DNA of 64,000 nt. Source: Globisporangium splendens (Eukaryota; Oomycota; Peronosporomycetes; Pythiales; Pythiaceae). Shown here one piece after another: positions 45,143 through 57,001 of the stretch (position 1 is the first letter of the stretch; each line of letters begins with the position of its first letter). The stretch lies in NCBI GenBank assembly GCA_006386115.1, contig VFIW01000025.1:434001-498000 (forward strand), read 5' to 3'. A model generated the notes under the pieces. That model saw only the letters and a program-made list of their open reading frames with translations, was not told where the DNA came from and made no database searches. The position numbers were made by a program, and so were the translations under genes.

Positions 45143-46234
45143 ATCGTGTTTGATCGTTTCTTCTCCTACCCTACCGTCGTGTGCTCTCCTCGGCGATTTC
45201 GAAAGTGAGCACCCGAGTGTGGGGGACAAGAGAAACATAAGGCTCGAGTGTATCTCTTCTACGAGGACAGGTGGGTGCGTAAGCTCACAGAGCGATGCGC
45301 TGCAGGGCTTCGCATGCGCAAGCTCATGTGGACAGCCAAAGGAGAGAGGTCCTTGCCACAGAGGTGCATATTTCCGGCGATACACATTGCAGGAGGATGG
45401 GTGCGAATGGAAACACAAATGGGTTCAAGCGCTTCTGCACGAGTTCGACGAACGCAGAGGGAACGATGGCTGCTAGACCGAGAGTGGAGCCCTTACTTGC
45501 CGGCCACCCATCAATCACAGTCTTGAGCTACTCAGCTTCATGACTGGCTCATGCTGCGAGCTGTGAGCCAGGAATGGCCACGTCCCTGGGGACGGTTTCC
45601 ACACAGCAGCTTGCATGTGTTGAGTCGATCTCTCATTAAATGAGTATTTGAAGTTTCCACAGTTTCTCAAGCAGTGTCGTCATCGCTAGACGACACGCAC
45701 CCACTCGCGATCATAAGTTCCTTGACTAATGTGACATTAGCTGGAGTATCTGTCCTCTCTCGCTGAACTGTAGCACCATTCCGAACCCAACACAGCGTAG
45801 TAAGCGTAATAAATAATGCAGAGGTTTCTTGGTGGATGCAAACCTACCCTCGTCATCGTTTCAGCTCCAGGAATCATCCACCAGTGGTGCTGCTGTGATA
45901 AAATGGCGCCAAGATGAGGAGTTTGCGCTGCAAAAAGCATTCGCGACTCAAAGCAATTGTCTCTTGATCGCTAGCAAATTTCGTAAACCGAATATGAGGC
46001 CAGCGTCAGTTAGTAGTGTCATCGCTTTATATATGAATCTGCGAGGTGTGTAGCCCAAAAGGTTTGCATTGAACAACACACAAATCGACAACTTGATGAT
46101 TATTTTCTAATTTCAGTTTAACACATTCCAACACTTACAATTACATGTATGTTTGCACGTAGCGCTTCACGATTGGAACATCGTGAAAAAGTCTTTGCGA
46201 AGGTTTTCACGATTCCCGCGTCGCTGTAATCAGC
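45143..46234. other. Intergenic between K1 and K2
   Basis: Contains the K1 upstream region, with an INR-like GCTCACTTTCGAAATC read on the minus strand near 45205. Open frame continues upstream of the K1 ATG but has no domain. Otherwise nothing seen. Confidence 0.45.
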
Positions 46235-48427
46235 TCAAATTCCGAGAATCACGGACGGAATGCTGCCAGCTTTGAACACGACTGCATCGTCAGCGGTCTT
46301 GATTCCTACGGGTATGCTCTCAGATTTCATCAGTGCACTGAAGAAGTCGTTCATCCGGGCTTGGCGATACGCAATAGTGCGGTGAGATGTTTTTCTAATC
46401 AACCTCCGGTGTGGGAATGTAGGGATGGTGCTGACAATGCCGGACTTGAGCGTTTTCATGAGCTGGTTTCGATACTCTCTGCACAGACCATAACCAAAAG
46501 CATTAGATAATCTTCCACAATCAGGTTCGAGTAACTTAAACGTACCGAATGGTGCGAAAGCGCTTCCAGCAATTTTGAGTTGTTCCATCTGATAGCGTCA
46601 GCTCGAATTTGTATTCCACAAATCCAGAGATTGTACGATTTGCTGTGATGGCAGCGGACATCAGCGTGGAAACTACAGGGGGAGTCATCGTGGAAACTGC
46701 AGGGGGAATCACCGTGAAACAGCACAGATACATAACGTCAGCAAAGCTACAATCGCTAGAGGGAGCATTCAGCAACCAAATGAGACTTTACCTCGGGGTT
46801 CTTCTTCGTCATCAACGTGAGGCTGCTCGTCTTCCTCGATCATCGATAGATTCATAGGCCGACCGATATCGAGCGCGATGCTCGGCACGGATTCAGTGCT
46901 TTGTTGCTGATCCCTGTTTTGCTCGAAGTATTCGATGATACTCGCTCGCTTTTGCTCGTCAGTGGGGATGCTGTTAAATTCGTCATCGGCAAATTTCTTC
47001 AGCTTTTCGACTACTGCTCCAATCTCCAACCGGTCTTCAGGCTTAAAGGTACTCATTTCGACAACCAGCTTCCATTGCTCGTCGGTCAGATTTTCTGGTC
47101 TGGGCGGAAGCACACCTGCCGCCACTTCGCGATGAACAGCCACGATGTTCGTACCTTCCCACGGCGACCGATGACTCACTGCCTCAATGATACACATGGC
47201 GAAGGAGTAGATATCGGAGGCGAAAGTCGGTTTGCTTGTGTTGCCCACGATCTCTGGGGCCTTCCACGACAAAGCCCCGACGGGGCTCTGGATGCTCGAA
47301 GTGCGCGCAGACGTAGATATGGAACAGAGCCCAAAGTCTGCGATCATAGCGACATGATCCCCACTCACAACGATATTGTTGCATTTCATGTCGTTGTGGA
47401 TCAAGTTTTTCTTCTGATGGAGGTACTTGAGTCCGAGACCAGCTTCATACAGCATTTTCCACGTACGACAACGATTTTCGTCCCTGTAGAGATAGTCTGC
47501 AAGGTTCCCGTTTGCCGCGTACTCACACACAAAGAATGGCTGAGTACCAACGTGGTAGGCGCCAAATAGCTTGACGACATTTGGATGTCTAGACGAGTCG
47601 AACCACGCATTGGCTTCCTTCACAAACATCGCGCGCTCGTGCTCACTCGCGATTTGGACGCGCTTGACGACAGCCTCAGAGCCGAGATACTTTGCGTGGT
47701 GCACAGTCCCGAACGCGCCCCATGCAAACGGCGTCTCCTCGTACGAAATCTCATACGGAGGCAAGAACCACGTTTCAACGGCGGATACCTTATTTTTCGA
47801 GAACTGGGCGACTTGCGCGAATGCATCATGAAGGATCTTCAACTCTGCCTCGGTGTAACCCACATGCGCCATCTTTTTGAACTCGAACAAAAGCAGACTG
47901 AGGGCTTCGGACTGGGTTTGTGCATCCGGCATGTTATCACGGAGCCTCACGCGGTTCTTGCTCATGGCTTCGAATGCGCTTTGTTGCGCTCGTTGGAAAC
48001 CTTCAAATCGCTCGCGCCAACCTTGCAACACCGTGCTGTCTTCCGGAATGTTGAGGCCACCAATCAACTTGTCGATAGTGGTGTGGACTTGGCGGTTTTC
48101 GCTCACAATCACTCGGTTGTGTATAAGGCGCATTACAGCTCTTTTGCTGGCATTGTGCTCCAGAAATCCATGGTAGCTTTTCAGAATCTCCATGTATCGG
48201 GTGATCGCATGCAAAGTCGGACGGGACGGCAGCTTGTCTACTTCATCCGCGATCGCTTGAAGACGCTCCAATACGTGCTCGCACATATCTTTCGCTTCAA
48301 CCATTTGCACCGCAAGCTCACGGCAGGATTGCATGACTTGGCCGATCGTATGCTTCACGTTGTGAGGCGTTCGATCACCGGCGAGACCACACAGCGCGCC
48401 TTGGTGCTCTGATATGTTGGCAGCCAT
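46235..48427 (-). CDS. Kinase K2: MLKL/HeLo-like bundle + TKL kinase + PX domain
   Basis: Exons 48427-46792, 46696-46546 and 46478-46235. ATG at 48427 (MAANISEHQ); the frame stays open upstream to 49069 but that part has no homology. Residues ~30-125: helical bundle (VEAKDMCEHVLERL, ASKRAVMRLIHNR). 233-485: kinase with WGAFGTV loop, Lys255, HND (344-346), DFG (364-366), APE (390-392). A Glu/Asp-rich linker precedes the PX domain (FVEYKFELTLSDG, KRF, FPHRRL, MNDFFSALMKS). The second intron falls inside the Arg codon of the TIR/EYR junction, as in K3 and K4. The first acceptor has two in-phase options 24 nt apart (46696 or 46672) made by a short duplication, so the linker length is uncertain. 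Non-RD but otherwise catalytic. Confidence 0.8.
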
Positions 48428-49071
48428 GGGAAAGGACGGGCTCGTATGGAGGCTTCTTGGTTTGCACTTGCGTGCTCGGTGGAGTTTTGAGGAATGAGAA
48501 AAGATCAAGTGGACGCTTGTTCCTACCTTCCTCTGTCTTCCTTCCCTTGTCTTGCTACGCAACAGGAGTGCCCGTCGCCATCGAGGAAACTCACACAGGC
48601 AAGCGAGTCCATTTGGTGCAGTATCCGCTGGCGTTGGTCGGCAAATTGTCGCATTGACAAACACCCATGACCACGACATGCGTGTGCGGAGGGGAGCGAA
48701 GGAGATGCTCTGGCTCAGAGCGCGCTCACTGAAGTGGCCAAAAAGAAGAATGCAAATCCGTTCTTTTTTCATCTTGCAACGATGGTTTGTTTTGTTTTGA
48801 GAAGAGAAGAGAAGAGAAGAGAAGAGCTCTCTTTCTGTGATCGTTTCTCGGTTATTTTGACCAATAGTGTGGGCGTATCTTTTGAAGTAAAGCCACACTG
48901 AATGATTTCTGAACCGATGTAAATCAGAAAATGCGTGAAAGAGAAAGGCAGGGGCACTGTACCTGGTAGCCGTCTTGTGCTGCCTCCAAATGTGTGCAGT
49001 AGCCAGATGACGACGCGCACATTGTGGGAAGAAAATAGCTCCCTTGTGCATCACCCAGGTGTTGACCATTA
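48428..49071. other. Intergenic upstream of K2 with GAGAA microsatellite
   Basis: A (GAGAA)n tract lies at about 48800-48826. The minus-strand open frame through here is a continuation of K2's frame without recognisable content. Ends at the MITE target site TTA (49069-49071). Confidence 0.5.
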
Positions 49072-49438
49072 GAGCGATGTTAAATAGAAACTAAGCTGGC
49101 TTTTTGGTAGCTGGTTATTACGTGAAGTAACCTGAAGCAAGAACCAGCTGCGGTTTTGGCTGATTATAACCAGCCAAAAGAAAACACCTCTAGGAGGTGT
49201 TTTTCTGGAGGGGCGCCGAGTTGTTTGGTAAAAGACGAAGGAGAGAAAGGGGAACGTGGTAAGCCTCGAATGACACACACGAAATAAAAATGGATGTGAG
49301 AATGGCTTGTCGAAATGCCAAGCAAAATTAATAATGACCTCTGTCAATTAATTTATCGAGGACATGGGGCTGGTTTTCATTGCCTTGGCTTGGGAGTTCC
49401 CTGGAAAAACCAGCTAGATTTCTATTTGGACATCGCTC
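49072..49438. mobile_element. Tourist/PIF-Harbinger-like MITE, 367 bp
   Basis: Terminal inverted repeats of about 36 bp: both ends start GAGCGATGT, then AAATAGAAA and AGCTGG(C/T)TTTT with small differences. It is flanked by direct TTA duplications (49069-49071 and 49439-49441), the hallmark target site of PIF/Harbinger elements. It has no coding capacity. Two adjacent hairpins lie inside: TTTTGGCTG/CAGCCAAAA (49154-49179) and AAAACACCTC/GAGGTGTTTT (49181-49203). Non-autonomous, presumably mobilised by a transposase of the class whose remnant is at 42382-43095. Confidence 0.8.
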
Positions 49439-50766
49439 TTATGCTGCAATGTGAACCCAAGGACGAGCGAACGAGCTGACAAATGCCAGGCTGGATTTTG
49501 ATGGAGGCGCGAGAAGAAATCCGGGTCCTGGTGGGAGTGGATGAGTTCTTCTGCTGCACGACGACAGAGCCGAATGGACCGTAAAAGCACCGATGGCTTC
49601 GAACATGCATATCCAATGAGCTTCACTCGCTTACCCAGGTATTTGCTACCCTGGAAATTGTGGTATTCGCTCCGACTCTGTCGACCGGTTGTGTGCTACT
49701 GTATGGGCTCGTGCAATGTGCGACAGAAAAATCACTGCGGCTTGAAAACCTTGCTCTCCTTGCGAAAAGCAGTGGACATCATTTTCACGCATACACGTCC
49801 GTGTTGCACAGTGTATCCACGAACGAAGAAGAAGATCTCTCGAGTGGATTGCGTGGCCAGAAGGGCAATGTTGTTTCTTCTCGTAGATGATCCAAAAATC
49901 ATTTAAGGGTAGAAACAATATTACCCTTGACGTGCTACTTGAAAGTGAGACGCGAAAGACTCCAGTGAGGTTCACACTGCTGGCCCTGAGATCAATCACG
50001 AATACCCACTTGAATCAGTCCATGTGGTAATTTTACCACTGCACTTTGCAATGGCAGTAGCGATCAACATGTCGACAAAACGACGAAATGGTGGAAAAAA
50101 GACGGACCCAACGGCAGAAAATGACTGCATATCGTCGCTGTTGAAAACAATCGGGTTTGCTGGCGTGATGCGAACGTGTTAGCTGCCGATGCAGTGGCGT
50201 ACGTAGCAAGAAACCTAGTTCACTCGTGGTGATCCTGACGATCGGTCTCACCACTGAGCCGTGGAAACTACTAAGGAATGAACGCGTCAACTGGACCATC
50301 CATTTCACATCGCCCCTCGCTCGATCTTCAGAAGAGACGTAAATTCAGACAGCATCGCACTACGTGGGTGAGCGAAAAGCACGTATCCAATCGGCAATGC
50401 GACTCACTCGTTCTTCAAATGTCGCGATCAACCAGCGACTCAATCCTTCTTCCAAGTCGCGATCTGTGAGGCATCAACTGGCGGCCAACGTTATACTACA
50501 CTATATTGACACAGCGCACGGCATTCCACTTGGGAAAGCAACAAATTCCCGCAATTTCGAGAGACTTCGTCTTCCAGGATTGCGCATCACTCGTATCGAC
50601 TTCTGCTTGTGCATGACATGGTCTGCTGTAGTTCACGTTGAACCTACGTTTCATAACGAGAAACCGGTTATTTGCAGATGGAAAGCGAAGAAAATTGTAT
50701 TGCCACGGAAATGCTGGCACTTTTCCCGGTGCCTATGTCAACTGCTGCGATAAATGTGCCGGGAGC
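49439..50766. other. Intergenic between MITE and K3
   Basis: About 1.3 kb; no supported gene. Confidence 0.45.
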
Positions 50767-52906
50767 TCAAAGCAAGAAGTTCGGCCGCCTGCCAGTTTTG
50801 AATACCGACTGTGTATCGTCCAGGCGAACGTCGAGAGGCAGTTCATTGGACTGCGCCACGGCCATTACAAACTTGCTCAACTTGTCTTCACGGTCCTTGA
50901 TCGTTGCGTCTGAGGTGGAGCGCCTGAACCAAAACGTTCGTCTGGGAAATGCAGGGAACCCTGCCATCTCAGATCTGGAGTACTGGACGAGACGCTTGCG
51001 AAAGTTTCTATGGCATAGTCAACGAGGAACAGGAGTGAACGCAACTTGTTAACACAAGCATTCACTTCCGAGAGCAACGTATGCAACAGGGGAGGTAAAC
51101 GTACCGGAACGAGCTGTATCGTTTCCAGCAAACGATCATTTCGTGATTGGACATTGTGAGTTCTAGCTTGTACTCGACGACTTCTTTTCGGCCTACTGTA
51201 ACGATTCGGTGGCCAGTAATCTCGGCTGATTCCACAAAACGATCTACACAAACACACACACGAGTCAGAACAGCAATCCACTTCACTATTTTCTTGCTGT
51301 TGGGTTTACCTGCTGACGAAGTAGGGGGCGATGCCGGGGTTGGCTGCGAAGTTTCTTGCTCAGAAGAAGGTTCAGGAACTGGCTCATGCGATGTCACATC
51401 CTCACCGGCTAACGCGCTGGTCGCGCCGGTTTGTGCTGATGGTTTTTCTTCTTCATCTTCGCGATTGGCTTCTTCAATCGACAACTCGTGAAGCTTATTC
51501 ACGACGATACTGATCTCAGGACGATCCTCAGGATTGCGTGCACACATCGCTTGGATCAGTGACCACTGATCATCCGTAAAGGTGTCTGGTCGTTTTGGGA
51601 GATTGCCTTTTCGCACGTTATAACTGACTGCGGAAGGTTGTAAGCCTTCCCATGGAATGGAGCCGCTTGCTGCCTCATAAATGCACATTCCGAAGGAATA
51701 GATGTCCGACTGGAAGCTTGGTGGACTTGGCTCTTTTTGAAGGAGTTCAGGCGCTTTCCAGGAAACGGCGCCGACATTTTGCATCACACTCAAAACTCGC
51801 GAGGCGTCGAAAAGTTTACTCAGTCCGAAGTCGGTGATTTTGGCGACGCCATCTGCGCTCACTAGGATATTGTTGCACTTGAGGTCGTTATGGATGATCA
51901 TGCGCGAGTGCAAGAACTGGAGCCCATGAGCTGCATCTAGAAGCGTCTTCCAAGTGTACTTGCGGTTTTTCTTCTGGAACAAATAGTCTCGAAGTGTGCC
52001 ATTGGCGGCATATTCACAGACAAAGAACGGGGTCTGCCCCAAGTGACACGCACCGTACAAATGCACGACGTTTGGGTTGTTACTGGCATGATACCATGCG
52101 TTGGCTTCGATCACAAATTGTGCGCGGGCCTGTTCACTGTGAATATCAACACACTTGACGACGACATGAGCACCGAAGAGTGAACCGTGGTAGACTTTCG
52201 CAAACGCGCCACGCGCGAAATAATCAGCTTCGCGGTCTACCTCGTGGATTGGCAAGAACCAGTTGGCTAGCGGTGGGGTCTTGGCTTTGGAGAATTGTGA
52301 AATCTTGTCGAACGCACTGTTCAGCACGAGAAGCTCTGACTCAGTATACTTTGAGTTCACCTTATGATACTCAAACATCAGTAAGCTGAGCGCCTCCGTT
52401 TGCGTTTGCACGTCTCTTAAGTTGTTGAGCAGCGTCATCTTCGACATCGTTTGAAAAGCCTTTTGCTGAGCATCTCGAAACGTCGCCCACTTCAATTTCC
52501 AGTCCGGTGAAACCTTCAAGTTGAGGCTCTCGAGTAGATTGTTGATTTGTTCATGGAACTCGAAGTTTCTCCGCACGACGACGCGGTTGACGACGAGACG
52601 GAAGACAGGACCGCGGGTGGGTTGCTGGCTCAGGAAGTCAAGGTAGCGTTTCAAAATCGATGTGTACATGCTGTATGTTTCCGAAGACGGCGCGGGGTCC
52701 AGAGATTCGAGTTCGCGGATTGTGTCCTCAAGGCGTGAGAAGAGATGGAGACACATGTCCTTGGCTTCGTGCATTTGGTTGCATCGCATGCGGATCTCGG
52801 CCAGCATCTGGTCAGTTGTGAGAGTTGGCACCGGAACGACCGACTCGCGCACCAAGGTTAATGGAGTTATCTCATGTTGAACGACGGTGGTGGTGCTGGT
52901 GGCCAT
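50767..52906 (-). CDS. Kinase K3: MLKL/HeLo-like bundle + TKL kinase + PX domain
   Basis: Exons 52906-51310, 51243-51105 and 51007-50767 give 658 aa. ATG at 52906 (MATSTTT) preferred to one 22 codons upstream by comparison with K1 and K2. Residues ~33-125: bundle with CNQMHEAKDMCLHLFSRL. 228-480: kinase with ARGAFAKV loop (third Gly of the loop is Ala), Lys251, HND (339-341), DFG (359-361), WKAPE. A Pro/Ser/Glu-rich linker (~490-535) leads to the PX domain (VVEYKLELTMSN, WKRYSSFR, FPAFPRR, REDKLSKFVMAV). The first intron is 66 nt, a multiple of three and stop-free, so retention would insert 22 residues between kinase and PX. The second intron splits the Arg codon as in K2 and K4. Confidence 0.84.
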
Positions 52907-54448
52907 GGGGTCTTGGACACTTCTTGGATGCGGTCGGCTGCTGGCTTGGCGGTAGATTGGATTGTGTTGCAACGTGACTGACTTGGCTGCAGTCTATCCT
53001 CCGTTTTAACCACAGTAGTACCCATCGGAAATGAAAGTTTTTTTTGTTCTCTATCGACTTTTTTCTCGACCTGAAGATACCTCCATGTACTGACAAAGAA
53101 AACAGCCTTGTTGCATTCGTTACAATGGATTGAGAATTTCAGTGACCTTGAGTGCTCTGGAAATAACACCTGTGTGCTACCAACAATTTTTGATCGTTTC
53201 CGGCGTGATTTCTTCCAAAGCACCAGGCAAACGCAGAATATATACCAACTGGCTTCACTTGAGTCTTTGCAATGAAGTTGCACAGAGAAGCAGACCGCTT
53301 GCTTCTAGTGTTCCGCGGCTTGAGGCTTGCTACAACACCCTTTGTTCCGCTTATTTCGAGGTCCAGTTTTCATTTCGAGTTCCTATCGGCTCACATCACG
53401 TATCCGATAGGTGATTGGCGGAATTCTTCGCTATTTTTGTTTTATTGGTCAACAAATCTTTGCAAGAGCTTTGATTGGGTATTTGTATGATGGGTAACAT
53501 CATCCAAGTCATTGGTTGAAGTTCCGTCCGAGTGGTCGCACTTTCATCTCATTTGATCGTTTTGAACAGGGAGCTCAACAGCAGTGGTGGCTGAAAACAG
53601 AGGTATGTGGAGCCCGCCGTTTAGCGCTGTGGTCGGGAGGGGGCAAGTGGCATGGATCCAGAAAAAAGAGGAGGTGCCTGCCATCACTTGCTGTCGGTCC
53701 AGCAGCACCACGTATTCATCGTTCCTTCCCACTGACGCATCTGACAGGCTGGATAATGAATTAGTATAAATCGGCGGATTCGGTGCATTTGCAACGTATT
53801 GTGGACATTCAAACGCTCAAAATGGAATCAGTGAACCGAGTCTCTTTGAAGCGGTTTGGGGTTCCTCGATTCAACTGATTTAGCATATGAAGCCCTTTTA
53901 TTGTGAAATGACAGAAGCAGCCTTAGCTCAGTCGTTTGGGTTCACGCTGGGCTCACGCAGCCACCCAAGCGCTCGACAATCTCACAAACCAGAGGGATTT
54001 TCTTTTCTTTTTTCTGGGAACAACTGGAATCTTCCGAGCACCGACCACATTGACTGGGTAAGGAACCTGACAGCTCGCATCCTGGATTATCTGAGTGGAT
54101 GGTTTTGGAACCAGGCGCGCCGAGCAAAAGAGGCAATTGATCCCAAGGCACTGATGTCTCCTATCCACGCAGTGGACAATGCTACGTCACCTTAGGCTTG
54201 CGCTCACTTCACGCTTGCGCGCAGTTGAGCTGCCTTTTTCTGGTGATTCGATTGACTGCTCACTGAGTAAGCAGTGCTCAGTGTATTCAACATTGAATGG
54301 CTGGTTGGGTCCCAGAACGAAAAAAAAAAAAAGCAAATGCATTCTGGCTGTCAAACGCGGAGTAGTGCTGCATCACCTCTCGGAAAGCTCAGCATCGACA
54401 TATGTATCACTATCCAGGTTACATGTACTCGTTCGGACAAGGATGCGA
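52907..54448. other. Intergenic between K3 and K4
   Basis: About 1.5 kb with short overlapping frames only; nothing recognised. Confidence 0.45.
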
Positions 54449-56577
54449 TCAAAGAGAGCTTGTCGACCTCTTTCCAGCTTTGAATACCACGACATTGGCA
54501 TTCACCGAAATCTCAAGTGGTGTATCTGTGGCTCTCACCGCAGCCTCGAAGAATTCATTCAGTTTTGTCTTGCGGAGCAGAATGTTTTTTTCCGACAGGT
54601 TTCCCCACAATTTGCGCGAAGGGAACGCTGGGAAGCTCTTCATCGCACGCCCCAGATCCTTCATCATTCGATTACGATATGCTCTAACGACACCAAAAAA
54701 TGACAAAATGAACGTGCGTGTGAGAGAGGTTGTGGAATACAAAAAAATGCCAAGCAACTGTCTATCGATCGTATACCTGATAGCACTGAAACGTTTCCAG
54801 CAATAAAGGGGATCGGAGTCAATCACGTGGAGCTGCAGTTTGTACTCAACAAACTTCTTGGTGCCCACGGTTGCAAGCCGGTGGTCCACAACGCCGACTC
54901 GGACAAGCGTTAACTCTGTTACCAATGCAACGCATGCGCATAGCGATTAGAGAGCACAGGATGCAACATTGTGAAACAAATGGAGAAAACGTTACCTTCT
55001 CGTCCTGACTCGATAGCAGTCGGTTCGCACTCATCAGCATTCATTGATTTTGCACGAGCATTTCTTGCAAGTTCACTCTCTGCAAATGCTTGAAGTGTGC
55101 GAACAACATCCGCAAGTTGAAGCCGAGATGATGGGTCGAGTGCGCAGAGCTTTTCGACAAAACTCCACTCCTCATTACTGAATCGCTCGTGTTTCTCGGG
55201 AAGCTTTCCCGTCCGTACGTTGTGCAGCACTGACGAAGCAGGAAGGTCACCCCACGGATTTGTGAGACTCATAGCCTCTATAATGCACATACCAAACGAA
55301 TAGATATCGGATGCAGGCGAGGCTGGATCTCCAATAAGCACCTCAGGAGCCTTCCAACACTCGGCAGCGATAGCTCTTTCCACAGCGGTCGACTTGAGTG
55401 CTGGTATCGCGGACGTTAATCCAAAGTCGGATACTTTTGTCGTGTTGTCAGAGCCAACCAGCAGATTACTGCATTTCAAGTCATTGTGGACGATCTCGTG
55501 ATCATGGAGGTACTGTAGCCCTAGAGCAGCTTCGTACAGCCGCTGCCAAGTGCTTGTACGGTTTTCGTTTTTGGCCAAGTACTCGCGTAAAGTCCCATTC
55601 TCTGCGCGTTCACACACAAAGTAAGGGTTTGAGCCCACGTGGAACGCGCCAAAGAGCTTCAAGACGAACGTGTGACTCAATTGGAACCAGGTTTGAGCCT
55701 CGCGCATGAATGCTGTACGTCCTACGTCGCCGTCAAGCTGGACCATTTTCACAACTACTTCGTAGCCAAGATACGTCCCGTGATGCACTTCGCTGTGAGC
55801 GCCCAATGCAAACGCCTCGGAATCAAATTCAAAATCGTGCGGAGGGAGGAACCATTCGGGGACACGCTGTACCTGAGAGCGTGAGAGTCGTGCAACGTTA
55901 CCGAACGCTGTATTGATAACCTGTAACTCTGCGTCGCCGCACCCAACGTCGATTTTCTTGGACTCAAATAGAAGCAGCGTCAAGGCCTCGGTCTGGCTTT
56001 GCAGGTCTCGTAAGTTGCTCATGAGCGCCACGCGATTCTTGCTCAGTGCTTCAAGTGCGACCAGTTGACTTTTCCGTTGCTGTTCCCACTTGGTTTTCCA
56101 TTCTGGCATGTCTGTAGTATCCTGCGGCACGTTTAGCAGCTTGTCGATAGCCGTATGCAGTTCCAGAGCTTTACCAACGATCGCCCTGTAGCACACGAGG
56201 CGCAAGATCGGCTTTTGATTGCTAAATTTCTTCAAAAATTCAAGCAGCAAGTACACCAACCGAGTATACTCGGCATTAAACGCTGCATTATCTCCTTCGA
56301 TCGCGATTGTTTCTACGCGTTCCACGACATGTTCGCACATCTCTTGAGCCTCGTTCATCGTCGAGCATCTCGCATGAGCATTGGTCAACGCCTCCGGGAT
56401 CGACATACCGAGTTCCCCGCGCGGCATGGCCATCCCGCGATGCTGGTGCTGCTTAGGCGAAAGCTCGTCCATGTACATGGTGTGTTTGTCGTCCGGAATG
56501 TGTTCAGCTTCCACAGAAAATGGCGTGGAACAGTCGAAGGAGGGGGGCGATGTCGAAGTACGACATCCTGTTGGCAT
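54449..56577 (-). CDS. Kinase K4: MLKL/HeLo-like bundle + TKL kinase + PX domain
   Basis: Exons 56577-54996, 54915-54777 and 54683-54449 give 651 aa; exon 2 is 139 nt as in K3. It has a 60-residue N-terminal extension not seen in K1 or K2 (MPTGCRTSTSPPSF..., His/Gln patch PKQHQHRG). Bundle: CSTMNEAQEMCEHVVERV and LKKFSNQKPILRLV. Kinase 253-505: the glycine loop is degenerate (LGAHSEVHHG, one Gly left), but Lys277, HND (364-366), DFG (384-386) and WKAPE remain. PX: FVEYKLQLHVID, WKRFSAIR, FPAFPSRKLWG, LRKTKLNEFFEAAV. With the weak glycine loop it may have low activity or be regulatory (inference). Confidence 0.83.
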
Positions 56578-57001
56578 TTTCCTCACCTCTTTAAAGTCCC
56601 TTTAAAAGGGACCTGACACATTTGGTATTCTGCAAAAAGTGATGTTTGTGTAAGTCTTACCGTTCCATCCGCTTGTAAGAGCAACGAAGAATGAGCATGT
56701 CGCATGCAAGGATGATTAGCACTACAACGAACAAGCTGAACCAAACCTGACACGCACCAACACATCTCCTAATCCAGGAACTTACGTCCTACATCGACAG
56801 CCAGAAAGCATCGTTGTTGACATGCAGAAGAACATGTTTCATTGTTACGCAATAACAGGCAGATCGTTCGAGCGCTCTCGTTACCAGACTTGATGAATAT
56901 TATTGCTTATTTTTCATTGTTGTCAGCTACGAGTCATCCGAGTCGTAAGGACACAGTGCCTGAAAAATAAAACAAATACTTCAGCGCTCATGTCAACACA
57001 C
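56578..57001. other. Intergenic
   Basis: No gene. A near-palindrome TTTAAAGTCCCTTTAAAGGG lies at about 56590-56609, just upstream of K4. Confidence 0.45.

Noticed and set aside
45143..45418. Upstream extension of kinase K1
   Set aside because: Paralogues start at the MAA/MAT position; the extension has no conserved sequence.
48428..49069. Upstream extension of kinase K2 by ~214 codons
   Set aside because: Open by chance; content is not homologous to K1, K3 or K4 and crosses a microsatellite.
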